Below the pieces are notes generated by a model that had not been told where the DNA came from, searched no databases, and saw only the letters and a list, made by a program, of their open reading frames with translations. From contig JAIWND010000040.1 in the NCBI GenBank assembly GCA_025330725.1, forward strand, positions 1 to 64,000: DNA of 64,000 nt, given 5' to 3'. Positions within the stretch are counted from its first letter, which is position 1. Each line of letters begins with the position of its first letter. The translations under genes were made by a program, and so were the position numbers. Positions 32,509 to 42,130 of the stretch are shown here, piece by piece. Source of the DNA: Chlamydoabsidia padenii (taxonomy: Eukaryota > Mucoromycota > Mucoromycetes > Mucorales > Cunninghamellaceae).

Positions 32509-33847
32509 TTGCCATTCCTTTTTTCATCTTATTTTCATCTTTGTCGTCATGGAAACAGCTATTTCAGGTATATCAATTTCATAAAAAGCATCAGATATGT
32601 ATTCAATATAACGAAAATCAAGAAAGGGCGTGGCATTTTCGAAAACCAATTTTATACTGATGGATATTCCTTGTGTTTTCCTTTCAAAAGGCCGCGGCAA
32701 CTTCACATGGCACTCCCATTTTCCTGCATGATATAGAACATTCAATGATGCAATACTTTGACGTATGGGGGATAGATCCTGGAGTAACTGAAGTATTTGT
32801 TGCGTCTAATTCTTCTGACCCTGATGCCTATACCTTGGAAACTGATATGATTGATGAACCAATCTTGGCCGCTCGTGAAGACAGACGCCACCAGGTCCTG
32901 AAATTCAGTGCAGCTGAATTTTACTGCTCGGCAGGGTATAAAAAGACAACCACAAAGATCAAGAACTGGAAAGACTTGCATGGAATCAGTACCATCGAAA
33001 GCACCATGGGGTCACCTAAAACTGCATAATCGCACGTGTACAAGAACACATTGTTAACCAGATGATATCATTGGACGGACTTCTTTTGTTTTATAATGGC
33101 AATTTCCAAAAAGCTCGGTTCTTCAATTACCGTGTCAAACAAAAGGCTAACCAAGAAATGGTGCAAATCTTTGTTGATGGTGGACACAAGTATGGACGTC
33201 TTTCTAACAGAGGCAATTGTTGTTTCGTGCAGCGGCAGCGATCGAAGAACGATGGAAGTTGGAAGAAACGACGGCGGCAATTCGACAAAATTTCCTAAGG
33301 AATACCTTCTATACAGTAAGCGAATTCGTCTGAAAATGTATGTTGAAAAGAGTGATACTGTAACTTTTTGTTTTGTTTTTCTTGGGCGTGCTGTGTAGAC
33401 CTAAACAGGAAAAAAAATCCCTTTAAAGAATCAAATAAGATCCCATTACTGTGTGTCGGTGACGGAAAATTTGATTGAGGATTTTTCTGTGGAAAACCGC
33501 TTGGTCTAGTGAAGGTATTCCGGAAAGCAACAAAATTGGCACAAAGACAACACTTAATGTTTGTGGCGGATGTGAACGAACAATATACATCGAAGGTATG
33601 CTCGAGATGTGGAAAACGATCATTGGATAATGTACGTGTTGGTGACAATAGGCGGTCAAAATTGCATAGCGTTGCAAGCTGCAATGCTTGTCACATTGTA
33701 TGGCAACGAGACGTCAATGCCTACAGAAACATTCATTCCTTGGCCTTGTTCGAAATTTGTGGGTTGGTGCCGGATGTCTTCACACGTGGATACATACAAA
33801 CGCCCAACGAAAATAATCCGGGTAGTAAAAACCCGTCTGACGCATAA
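32509..33847 (+). pseudogene. Fanzor (eukaryotic TnpB-like RNA-guided nuclease) pseudogene
   Basis: Fanzor proteins are eukaryotic relatives of TnpB, RNA-guided DNA endonucleases. Seen in order across shifting frames: FENQFYTDGYSLCF (about 32640-32680); VWGIDPGVTEVFVA with the first RuvC Asp (about 32770); a helical stretch RFFNYRVKQKANQEMVQIF (about 33120-33175); ITVCVGDGKFD (about 33445-33475); then an open frame at 33509-33847 with VNEQYTSKVCSRCGKRS, CNACHIVWQRDVNAYRNI, that is the OrfB-type zinc ribbon with two CxxC pairs and the last RuvC Asp. Frameshifts and missing sequence between blocks make it inactive. No guide-RNA region or element ends could be assigned. Family call rests on the ordered motif set. 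Confidence 0.78.
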
Positions 33848-34011
33848 ACCGTAAGTGGCACCTCCTTTTATTTTCCTTTTCTAAACCTTCCTTTCTATCT
33901 TATAGTAGTAATTGGACTCTTGTCTGGTTTATTATATGTTTAATAAAAAATTAAACCCAAGGCAGCAATCTATATATTTACATAAAAGGGTGTGTAGTTG
34001 TTTTGGTCTTT

Positions 34012-34803
34012 CTATTGATGAACCAAGACCTTTTTCTTTTCGTCCACACGATCATCGGGCATTTGAAGGACAGCCAAGAGTTGTGCATCGGGAGCGTTTC
34101 GATGTTTGCGTTTTTCTTCTTCATCTTCACCCAGGTAAATTGACAATCCAGCTGAAGCCATCAAGACACCGATGGTAGCCGCCTGAGCATACATACGAGC
34201 CTGGACAAGTTTTTGCTGTGTGCTGAGATATCTGTTGGAAAAACTCAACCCAAGTGCCGCTACCATGGACAAAGCCCAAGTACAACCTATCAAATAAATA
34301 AGCAAACTTTTGAATATTTTTCTCACTCTCTATTATCCTTGTTTCTCTTCAAATTCTTCTTCTTTTGACTTTACCAATGACACTCCAACGATTATCGTTC
34401 AAGTAGATCAGAGCTTTATCGAAGCTTGATCGAGGTGTGACCTTTTCGAACCTTGCTCGTTGTAAATCCATATACATATCTTCATCCATATAACCAAGTT
34501 CCCGGTTTTCATAACCAGTAACAGCTCGATCAGCTCCAAATAAGAAACCAGACGTTGCACCTACGAAAATAATGATAATTACAATATTAATCAATGTCGC
34601 TGTCATTTCTTCTTTTTCTTACCAGCCACCATCATGGAAGCTTGTAAAGGTTTAGATAAGGTACGAAAGTTGGGTGATTTCTTGAAAGCAACCACAGTAG
34701 CCACCGCACCCAACCCGAGCCCAATCAAGGCTCCACGACTGCCATAGGCAAGACCAATACGTTCACTTTCATTAGCTTGTTGTTCATTAAGATGTTTAGT
34801 CAT
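34012..34803 (-). CDS. RCF2: Respiratory supercomplex factor 2-like HIG1 protein
   Basis: Mitochondrial inner-membrane protein; in yeast Rcf2 helps assemble and tune the cytochrome bc1-oxidase supercomplex. Exons (minus) 34803-34623, 34560-34375, 34286-34012, all GT-AG, Gly codons split at both junctions, about 213 aa, near the yeast length. The N-terminal half has glycine-rich membrane helix residues (YGSRGALIGLGLGAVATVV) and the ATSGFLFGADRAV segment. The C-terminal half carries the HIG1-type helices (CTWALSMVAALGLSFS) and the conserved QKLVQARMYAQAATIG block. Fully intact. It sits between two Fanzor remnants. The symbol is by similarity. Confidence 0.82.
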
Positions 34804-35214
34804 ATTGTTTATTCAAAGTCCAAGTTTTATGTTGTCGCTGTTCTTGTAAATAGAAGGATAACAAGTGAGGAGCCTAAAAAAGGCCAGGGTTTATATCATG
34901 GTTGGTTCCGTCCCGGCAAATTGATTCAAAAAACATGGAACCACTTTTCGTTCCGCCAATCAAATTTCTTGGCTGCTTGCTCTTTCCGAGTGATTCTTTT
35001 TTCTTCGTCTCGGCCAAGATGGAGGGTGAGCGACTTGGAACATCAGAAGCGAAAAGAGCTCTTTGCTCAGAGTTGAACAACTGTTTAATTCAAAACAAAT
35101 AGTACCGCCTTCTGTGAGGCGGCAAGATCGTCCGTGTGGAGGAAACCAGCAAGGAACACGCTTTAAAGTTTTCCCCTCCAAGGCCACCGAAGATGTTCAT
35201 CCTAGTCTTTCCGA

Positions 35215-35249
<35 letters not shown>

Positions 35250-35364
35250 TTGTTGTTGTTGTTGACTGTTGTCTGATGTTATACTGTTAACGAAGAATAT
35301 ACATTGGGGGATACTGCGCGCAAGGGTAATCTTTTATTACACAATCACCACCACTTCAACAAGG
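34804..35364. other. Upstream region of the Rcf2-like gene, with T32 tract
   Basis: Includes a T run at 35217-35248 followed by (GTT)n. A CCGCC..GGCGG short inverted repeat lies at 35103-35122. No gene recognised; short frames here are not convincing. Confidence 0.45.
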
Positions 35365-35625
35365 CTGATCATGATGGAGATGGACCAACACAATACTTCA
35401 CAAGTCTACTCTTGTTGTGGTGGCAAGAATATGACAAAAGTGCCTCTTGCTGATGAACACCATTTTTTTTTGTATACAGTATTAGTTTGCAATAGATATC
35501 ATACTGTGTGGCAAAGGGACGTAAATGATTTTCGCAATATTCAGGCACGCCGACGTCAACAACAACAAAAGACCTGCAATACTTTCTCGTCCCCTTTCCG
35601 TATTACACACATACGTGATGTTTAA
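35365..35625 (+). pseudogene. Fanzor C-terminal zinc-ribbon fragment
   Basis: A short open stretch with NTSQVYSCCGGKNM then VCNRYHTVWQRDVNDFRNIQ, matching the zinc ribbon and final RuvC Asp of the Fanzor copy at 33509-33847 (TSKVCSRCGK, HIVWQRDVNAYRNI). The first CxxC is altered to SCC and the second is reduced to CNRY, so the ribbon is broken. Nothing convincing of the remaining protein is visible upstream. Confidence 0.6.
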
Positions 35626-36003
35626 AGTCGCAAGTCGATCATTCGTATTTATGAGCTCTTTTTTCTAAATACTTAAATTAAAAAGTCATTGAAATCCTTT
35701 TGTAATCGATTGACATGGAAAAAGTGAATAAGCACTAAATTGCCTTTATAAGAAAATATTCGATAAGCTACCTAAAAAAGGATTGCCCTTTTAAATCGGC
35801 TACGTATTAATTCAGTCTTTTCAGACGGCGACTTGAAATTGCACTTTGCTTTCCAATTTACGTTCTTGTAGCATCCCGGTAAGAAGTGCCTATGATAATA
35901 CATTCATCTTGCCAGCATCCATCACTTGTCCCCTGAATCGAGTTTATTCTGACTTCGAAAGTATCTTAATGGATCAATAGTATTTTGATTGGGCACTGAT
36001 CCC

Positions 36004-36038
<35 letters not shown>

Positions 36039-36100
36039 ACTACAATAGACGAATTATGATTGGCGGAGCTGCGGCAGGTTTAGAGCATATTCTGTAATAC
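35626..36100. other. Intergenic, with T30 tract
   Basis: T run at 36007-36036. No gene seen. Confidence 0.5.
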
Positions 36101-36101
36101 G

Positions 36102-36107
36102 TATAAA
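36102..36107 (+). promoter_or_regulatory. Possible TATA box of the C2H2 factor gene
   Basis: TATAAA 77 bp before the ATG, followed by a pyrimidine-rich leader (36130-36175), a layout common in fungal promoters. Confidence 0.45.
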
Positions 36108-36183
36108 GTAGTCTCAGCTGAGCCATTTTCTTGGCTTTCTCTTTTCTTTATATTTCATATTTTCTCTTTTGCCTTAATTGTTT

Positions 36184-37380
36184 ATGGACACTTGTACCCC
36201 TACCATTGATCAAATCATCTCCCAAGCTAGTATGAATACAACTACTGTTGACACACCTTTTGACTTGACTACCCTATTTGAAGATTTTGATGGTGAGTAT
36301 GAAGAATGTATGATAATATACAGTATCTTGTTGGATTCTCATACTGAAACTGTTGCTGATATGATAAATTTAGATCATTCTCTTACTACTACTACACAAC
36401 AACAACAAAAGTCGTATCAGAACACTGACGATTTGATGCAATCTATTCTTCAACCTTCGTCTTCACCTCTTTTGAGGAAAATTGTCAACCAACAACAATC
36501 ACAAACTTGGTTGATAGGGCCTAGTCCTTTGATCAATACACCTTGTTTGGATAGTTTCAACACTCCCTTCACTCCTGCTGCTGGTAGCTTCATGGCTGAT
36601 AGTCCAATGATGGCAACTCCCTACATGGACCCCTTGATGATGAACAACACCATGACTCATTCGCCTGAAATATTTTCAACACCAATGATTGATGCTTCTT
36701 CTACTCCTTTCATGGGTGCTACTGGTATGGATCTTGGTTGTATTGAACAATACTTCACTCCTGCAATGGATTTGGCCAATGACTCTGACTTGACAAGTAT
36801 GGACCCTTCCCATTTAATGGTGACTCAACAACAACAAAAGGATGATGATTCTCTCTTTCCTCCTCTTTCCCATGAAGAACAACAACAATTGGATAATGGT
36901 ACTTCCTCATCCTCTGGAAATGACCTGGATCTCTTATTTGACGACTTATTTGGCTCTAATGAAGTGTTCCCGTCCAATGAAGTCTGTACGACAACCAAAT
37001 CCAACAAACGTAAACGGGATGATGACAAACAAGGCTCGACTCGGCTCAACAAACAAACGAAGACAATCACTACAGCCACACTCACACCCAATACCAATAC
37101 CATTACCAACAATGATAAACAATTTGTTTGTCATATTTGTGATCGAAGCTTCAACCGTCGATTCAACTTGGGTACTCATATCAAGACTCACAACAAAGAC
37201 CGTTTAAAGCCTTTTGCCTGCCATCTTTGTACCAAGTCGTTTGATAGAAAACATGACTGTGAACGTCATGTTTCTACTGTCCATATGGGTGAACGACTCT
37301 TTACTTGCCATCCTTGTCAAGTCTCCTTTTCTCGTCGAGACGCTCTTCATCGCCACCAGGTCCAAAAACACACTATTTAA
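36184..37380 (+). CDS. C2H2 zinc-finger transcription factor, Crz1/Ace2-like
   Basis: Intronless, 398 aa from ATG 36184. Residues 1-300 are low-complexity (Gln, Thr, Ser, Met, Pro) with acidic clusters, as in activation domains; a basic NKRKRDDDK patch lies near 280. Three C2H2 fingers close the protein: CHICDRSFNRRFNLGTHIKTH, CHLCTKSFDRKHDCERHVSTVH and CHPCQVSFSRRDALHRHQVQKH in shortened form, joined by 6-8 residue linkers. The finger order, with an RxxDxxRH second and RRDALxRH third finger, resembles the Crz1 and Ace2 groups. Calcium/calcineurin or cell-cycle control would be expected for those groups but nothing here proves it; no clear calcineurin-docking motif was found. Acts in the nucleus. 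Confidence 0.8.
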   Translation: MDTCTPTIDQIISQASMNTTTVDTPFDLTTLFEDFDGEYEECMIIYSILLDSHTETVADMINLDHSLTTTTQQQQKSYQNTDDLMQSILQPSSSPLLRKIVNQQQSQTWLIGPSPLINTPCLDSFNTPFTPAAGSFMADSPMMATPYMDPLMMNNTMTHSPEIFSTPMIDASSTPFMGATGMDLGCIEQYFTPAMDLANDSDLTSMDPSHLMVTQQQQKDDDSLFPPLSHEEQQQLDNGTSSSSGNDLDLLFDDLFGSNEVFPSNEVCTTTKSNKRKRDDDKQGSTRLNKQTKTITTATLTPNTNTITNNDKQFVCHICDRSFNRRFNLGTHIKTHNKDRLKPFACHLCTKSFDRKHDCERHVSTVHMGERLFTCHPCQVSFSRRDALHRHQVQKHTI

Positions 37381-38093
37381 AAGATCTCATTGGAAGCCCT
37401 CCAAGATCTATAGCAAGCTAAAATAACCTAACTGAACTCCTCTCTCGGATATCTGGCCTTTCTACCTGCCTCTCTTTTTCCCTTTAAGAAGATGGTGGTC
37501 TTTGAACCCACATGCTCTCTTTCTCTATCACACTTTTTTTTGTACATTCAACTCCCTCCCCCCTAATATTATGATGTTTAGTAATAGCACTTTCGCACCC
37601 AATCTTGACGGATGCCTACCAAGGGATTTTACAAAAAAACATCCCCCAGTGGGGATGCCCTCCCCCTCCAAATCCACTTTCCATTATGTATTCTTTACTT
37701 TCATGCCTATGTTCGTATCTCTTTATCCTCTATAATATATGACACTTGAACCAATAAAAACGTTTCAAAAAATTAATTAATTAATTAATGATCTGTTGTG
37801 ATCTTTTAACTCGTATGCGATCAAACCAACCTAGCGCTTTTTTTTTTTCCAACTGGTGGAAGAATGTATATATACATCGATGGAGGTTGTATAAATTATT
37901 GAGAACATTATCCCTGTTGTTGTCTTCTGGTTGTAATATCCTTGGAAATCAACATACATTACGACAAGGACGTTTGTCGCTTGGGTGCTGAAAGTAGTGT
38001 TTTTGATAACTAGGTGCGAATATAATTATGTTGAATGGCATATTTATTTTATTTAAATTCTAATTATGTAGAGTGAAAATGAGGCGGGAATAT
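37381..38093. other. 3' regions of convergent genes
   Basis: Holds the 3' ends of the zinc-finger gene and the peroxidase gene, AATAAA-like signals (for example near 37755), and a short (AATT)n at 37771-37790. No gene seen. Confidence 0.5.
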
Positions 38094-39316
38094 CTATAAT
38101 CGGCCGCGTTTGGCTACGCCAAGTTCGATCAATTTCAAAAATGCGGCGGCGAAATCATCGAAAAATCGTTGTTTATCCTTGGCATACAATTCCACATATT
38201 CGCGGAAAGGAGGTTCCAAAAGTGCCATATCAGTAGGCAACATCATCAAGTCACCATCTTCATCTTCAAATTGTCTAGGCCCATTCCATTTCTTCTCAGT
38301 CCACGTATTGTGTAAGAGTTGTTTATAGAATTGATTGGAGAATCGAGTAGGTGTTTCCTAGGGTGGATATCAAAAAAAAAAAAAGTTAATTCCCCTTCTA
38401 ATCTTTTCAATAAACTTACTGTCCAGGGACCATCGAAACCAGATCGATCCTTATGACATCGGCCTACAGTATGAGCACCAATTAAACAGGTGGTTTCTTG
38501 GACAGTAAAACCCATACGCGTTACGAAAACGTCCAATACGTGGTCTTTACCCAATGCACCATCAGGAAGGCGACCCAAAGGAGGACAATCAGATTCGGAT
38601 GCCTTATCACGACGGCCACCTGTCCACTAAAAGTTTTCATATTCACATGAAAACAAAAAAACAAGCATAAGTTTCACAAAACCCTAATCTTTTTTTTTTT
38701 TTACTTTTCAAGATTTACTTCAATGTGAGGACCACCCATATGTTCAATAGCAACACAACCAGCGAGACTATCGAGTAGAAATGAAAGGTTTAGATAAGTT
38801 GGTGATTTTTGACATGATAAAAAAACAAAACAAAACAAAAAAACTTACGTCCATAAATCAGCGTAACTGATCCAGGGATGGGCGGTCTTGACAGGCTCCA
38901 GAACGGAACGAGCGATTTCCAAACCAGCATTGGCAGGATCTTCAGCTTCAGTTTTATACCTCATAGTACCTTTTGAAAATAATAATAACACTGCCAGTCA
39001 GCAAGGGAAGGAGTAGTGTGTATGTGTGTGTGCGTATGATCAAGTTGACTTACTGCCATCAGAGCCACCATCCTTATGGTTCTTATCATAAGTACCAGAA
39101 GCGTGCCAGGCAAGGCGAAGACTACATTGTATAATAGTTGAAAAAAATTGAATTTATGACCCAGGACACACAACATTAACGTTGTATATGTCATGTTTTC
39201 TCAACTTACACCACAGGAGCAAAAGATCCATCGTCATAGTCTTCCTTAGGAAAGACCTTGATAATATCTTTACGGACGGCAATATATTTATCAGGAGAAG
39301 CTCGTTCAGTAGACAT
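38094..39316 (-). CDS. Class I haem peroxidase, cytochrome c peroxidase-like
   Basis: Reduces hydrogen peroxide using cytochrome c or a similar donor. Six exons (minus): 39316-39210, 39121-39054, 38969-38849, 38767-38719, 38626-38420, 38357-38094; all GT-AG and in frame; about 271 aa. Distal pocket [12 protein letters not shown] gives the Arg, Trp and His. The proximal haem ligand His is in [17 protein letters not shown] supplies the Trp that corresponds to Trp191 of yeast enzyme, and MMLPTDMAL holds the partner Asp. These favour cytochrome c peroxidase over ascorbate peroxidase. There is no N-terminal mitochondrial presequence, so it may be cytosolic, or an upstream targeting exon was missed. 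Intact. Confidence 0.9.
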
Positions 39317-40067
39317 TGTTACGTGTAAAAAAAGCAGAGTGGGGGGGGGAGAGGGAGATAGAGAGAGTAGAAGTAAAGATAAAGAGAGAAAGAAAAGGAG
39401 CCAGGCAGTTGAGGGGTTTTATCTCAAAAATCCCAAATTGGGACAGTTGTCTGGTGGGAGCAAAAAAAAAAGTTCAGTCACTATTCAACTTTTCAGCAGC
39501 TTCAGATATGCTTATAAAGTCCAATTAGGATTTCACATGCAGACTTGACTTCCGCTGGTGGATATATCGATTTGTCATGGACTATCCTCTACATGTTACT
39601 CTATTCACTCTATCTACTTGTCCAAGTCGATGCCCTTTTAGTTGATTAACTGTTTATATATAGCGTACTCAGTAGGCCAGACTGAATTTTTGGACTGTTG
39701 TCATGCGCTTTTTTTTGAACTTGTTCAGCCATGATGCTTATACTCGACAAGTTATCATGGGAATGTTCGGAAGTGGAAAGCGGGGATTTGCATGTGAAAA
39801 AGTTATACTTTAAAATTCTGATTGGATTGAAGGAGTTCCACTTGACATGTCTTCATTTCAAACACATGCTTGTCTTAAAACCAACCTTCATTTATCCACA
39901 AAGTGTCATACCTTTATTACCCCGGATTTTACGCGCTGACTGATCTTATTTACCCCTTTCGGTGTTCATAAATTTTGTTGACTTTTTTTTTTTCTTTTCT
40001 TCTCTCCTTTTTCACTTTCACTTTCACTTTTTTCTTTCCCGTTCTCTTATAAACTATTTATTCGAAT
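39317..40067. other. Divergent intergenic region between peroxidase and carrier genes
   Basis: Should contain both promoters. A purine-rich strip (39340-39400) forms the peroxidase leader; CT-rich runs with repeated TTTCACT units precede the carrier gene (39985-40040). Short frames in between (39731-39943) look spurious. Confidence 0.5.
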
Positions 40068-41383
40068 ATGTCCGATAACGTTGCTCACGCTCTCTCTGGT
40101 AATTATGACACATCTTCCCTTAACACCCACTGACGCTTTTGAGTGCTCGGCGTTGTTTTTCTTATTTTAGGTGCCGGTGGTGGTATTGTCGCCATGACGC
40201 TGACCTATCCATTGGTCTCCATTAGTTCTCGCCTTCAAGTTCAACGTGGTGGTCAAGGCAAAGACGAATACAAGGTAAAAAAAAATAAATAAGATAAAGC
40301 TATACATTTATATTTCACTTGCTAACTTACTTTTTCATATGGTAGAACACTGCTGATGCATTCTTCAAAATTCTTGCAAAGGAAGGACCTAAAGGTTTAT
40401 ATTCGTAAGTTCTAACACATACATGTACGCACTTTTCATGTTGAAAAAATAAAAAATTAACCTCTGCAATTCGTATTACTAGTGGTTTGTCTTCTGGTAT
40501 CTTTGGTATTGCCATCACCAACGGTGTTTACTATTACTGCTACGAAGCTGTGAAGGCCGTGTTTGAAAAAGCGAAGACAAAGAACCAACCCATGAGTACA
40601 GGTGAATCCATGCTTGCTGGTGCTATTGCTGGTAGTGCTGTAGTTATGGCCACTCACCCTATCTGGACAGTGAATGTAAAGTATAAAGTTACCTGTAAAA
40701 ACTTTTATTGGTGACGTTTTGGCGGGTTTTTTAAAGGAAAACAGTAGGGTCCTGATTCTTTTTTTCATACATATATAGACTCGATTGACGGTGCGTAAAA
40801 AGGTGGAAGGCGAAACGGAACAAAATGCAGTTGAAATGGCAGCAGCGATTCTCAAGAAAGAAGGTCTGGCCGGTTTGTATTCAGGTGTGGGTGCCGCCTT
40901 GGTATTGGTGATCAACCCTATTATCCAGTACACTGTGTTTGAACAAGTCAAGAACAAGGTAGCCAAATTCAAAGCTCTTGGTAACTTTGATTTCTTCCTC
41001 TTGGGTGCTCTCTCAAAATTGGTCGCTACAGGCTTGACTTATCCTTACATGTAAGACAAACAAAAGGAACCTCCCCCCTCAAAAAAATCAGGGGAAATTA
41101 AACTCACTTTTTATCTATGAATAGTGTTGTCAAGTCTCGTATGCAAATCAGTCAAAAGGAAGATGAAAAATACACTTCGATCTTAGATGGGTTTAAAAAA
41201 ATCCTTGCAACTGAAGGTGTGGCCGGTCTTTATGGTGGTTTGAAAAGCAAGATCGTACAAAGTGTTTTGACTGCTGCTTTCTTGTTTATGGCCAAGGAAG
41301 TGTTGTTTGATTGGGCTGTGTGGATGCTTGTCATTGCTGGTGCTCGTAAACGTGTGGCTGCTGCTGCTGCTGGAAAAGCCTAA
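40068..41383 (+). CDS. Mitochondrial-carrier-family protein, peroxisomal adenine nucleotide transporter type
   Basis: Six exons: 40068-40098, 40171-40274, 40346-40404, 40483-40675, 40779-41050, 41125-41383; GT-AG, in frame; about 305 aa with the threefold repeat of the carrier family. Signature sites: TYPLVSISSRLQVQ (repeat 1), THPIWTVNTRLTV (repeat 2), TYPYIVVKSRMQIS (repeat 3), each followed by an EG..GLY(S/G)G element. The sequence resembles PMP47/ANT1-type carriers, which exchange ATP for AMP across the peroxisomal membrane to support fatty-acid activation. The C-terminal Ala-rich tail has no mitochondrial cue. Complete and undamaged. The exact substrate cannot be read from sequence. Confidence 0.9.
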
Positions 41384-41639
41384 ATTTACGTCTCTCTCTT
41401 TTCTCCTTTATAAATATATTAATCTCCTTCCTCATGTCATGATTAGACTCACTATTCTAAACTTTTATTCGTAATGATATCATGTTTCTCCTCATCTCTC
41501 TTGAAATAAAAATATCTGATTGTGTATATAAACTTCTGCATATTAGTGAAAATCAAGTTGATTTGTCTTGATGTTCAGACGAGAGAGATACAGTTGGTTC
41601 CAATTTGATAATTTGGAAAAGAAGGGTATTTACGAAAAG
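41384..41639. other. 3' region of the carrier gene
   Basis: AT-rich, with AATAAA-like signals near 41506. No gene. Confidence 0.4.
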
Positions 41640-41642
41640 TAA

Positions 41643-41966
41643 GAGCATCCCCAACGGACTTTTCAAACGATCATTCCAAAAATAAAAAGTCTGTAGAATT
41701 TCTAAACACACTTTTCAATAAAAAATGAATAGACCAATTCCTCCAATGCCCACCACCACCACCACCATCACCATCATCACCCACTCCAGTCATTGCTGAA
41801 TTTTCTCGGTCCAAAAACTCGAACTGGAGCCACCAAGAAGTCAAGCAACTTTGTCTTTCTTGGATCAAGATGTCCGTGGATCCTATTGTTGGTACTGACC
41901 AGACAGGAGACTACACTACTTTTCCATTTTGGTGACTTCGTAAATCTGAAATTTAGTTAAATTTGA

Positions 41967-42012
<46 letters not shown>

Positions 42013-42033
42013 GAAAGTCCGCTGGGGATGCTC
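41643..42033 (+). mobile_element. PIF/Harbinger-type deletion derivative (MITE-like) with Myb-like ORF remnant
   Basis: Terminal inverted repeats of about 22 bp: GAGCATCCCCAACGGACTTT at 41643 and its near-perfect complement ending at 42033. TAA flanks both sides (41640-41642 and 42034-42036), the 3-bp duplication of PIF/Harbinger. The interior, in shifted frames at 41805-41935, reads NWSHQEVKQLCLSWIKMS, DPIVGTDQTGDY and FPFW, which resembles the Myb/trihelix partner protein of Harbinger elements. No transposase. A T43 tract (41969-42011) fills the right end. It lies about 100 bp past the stop of the exportin gene. Confidence 0.8.
41969..42011. repeat. T43 homopolymer
   Basis: Within the Harbinger-type derivative, next to its right inverted repeat. 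Confidence 0.8.
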
Positions 42034-42130
42034 TAAATCATTGCATGAATATCGGAGTCTGACAAGTATCAGCAAAACGAGAGACTATTAGTACACGTTT
42101 TTTATTGATGTTATCAGTCGAAGAGGTAAT

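Noticed and set aside
39731..39943. 70-codon plus-strand ORF between peroxidase and carrier genes
   Set aside because: No domain, no splice context, and typical of chance frames in AT-rich spacer.
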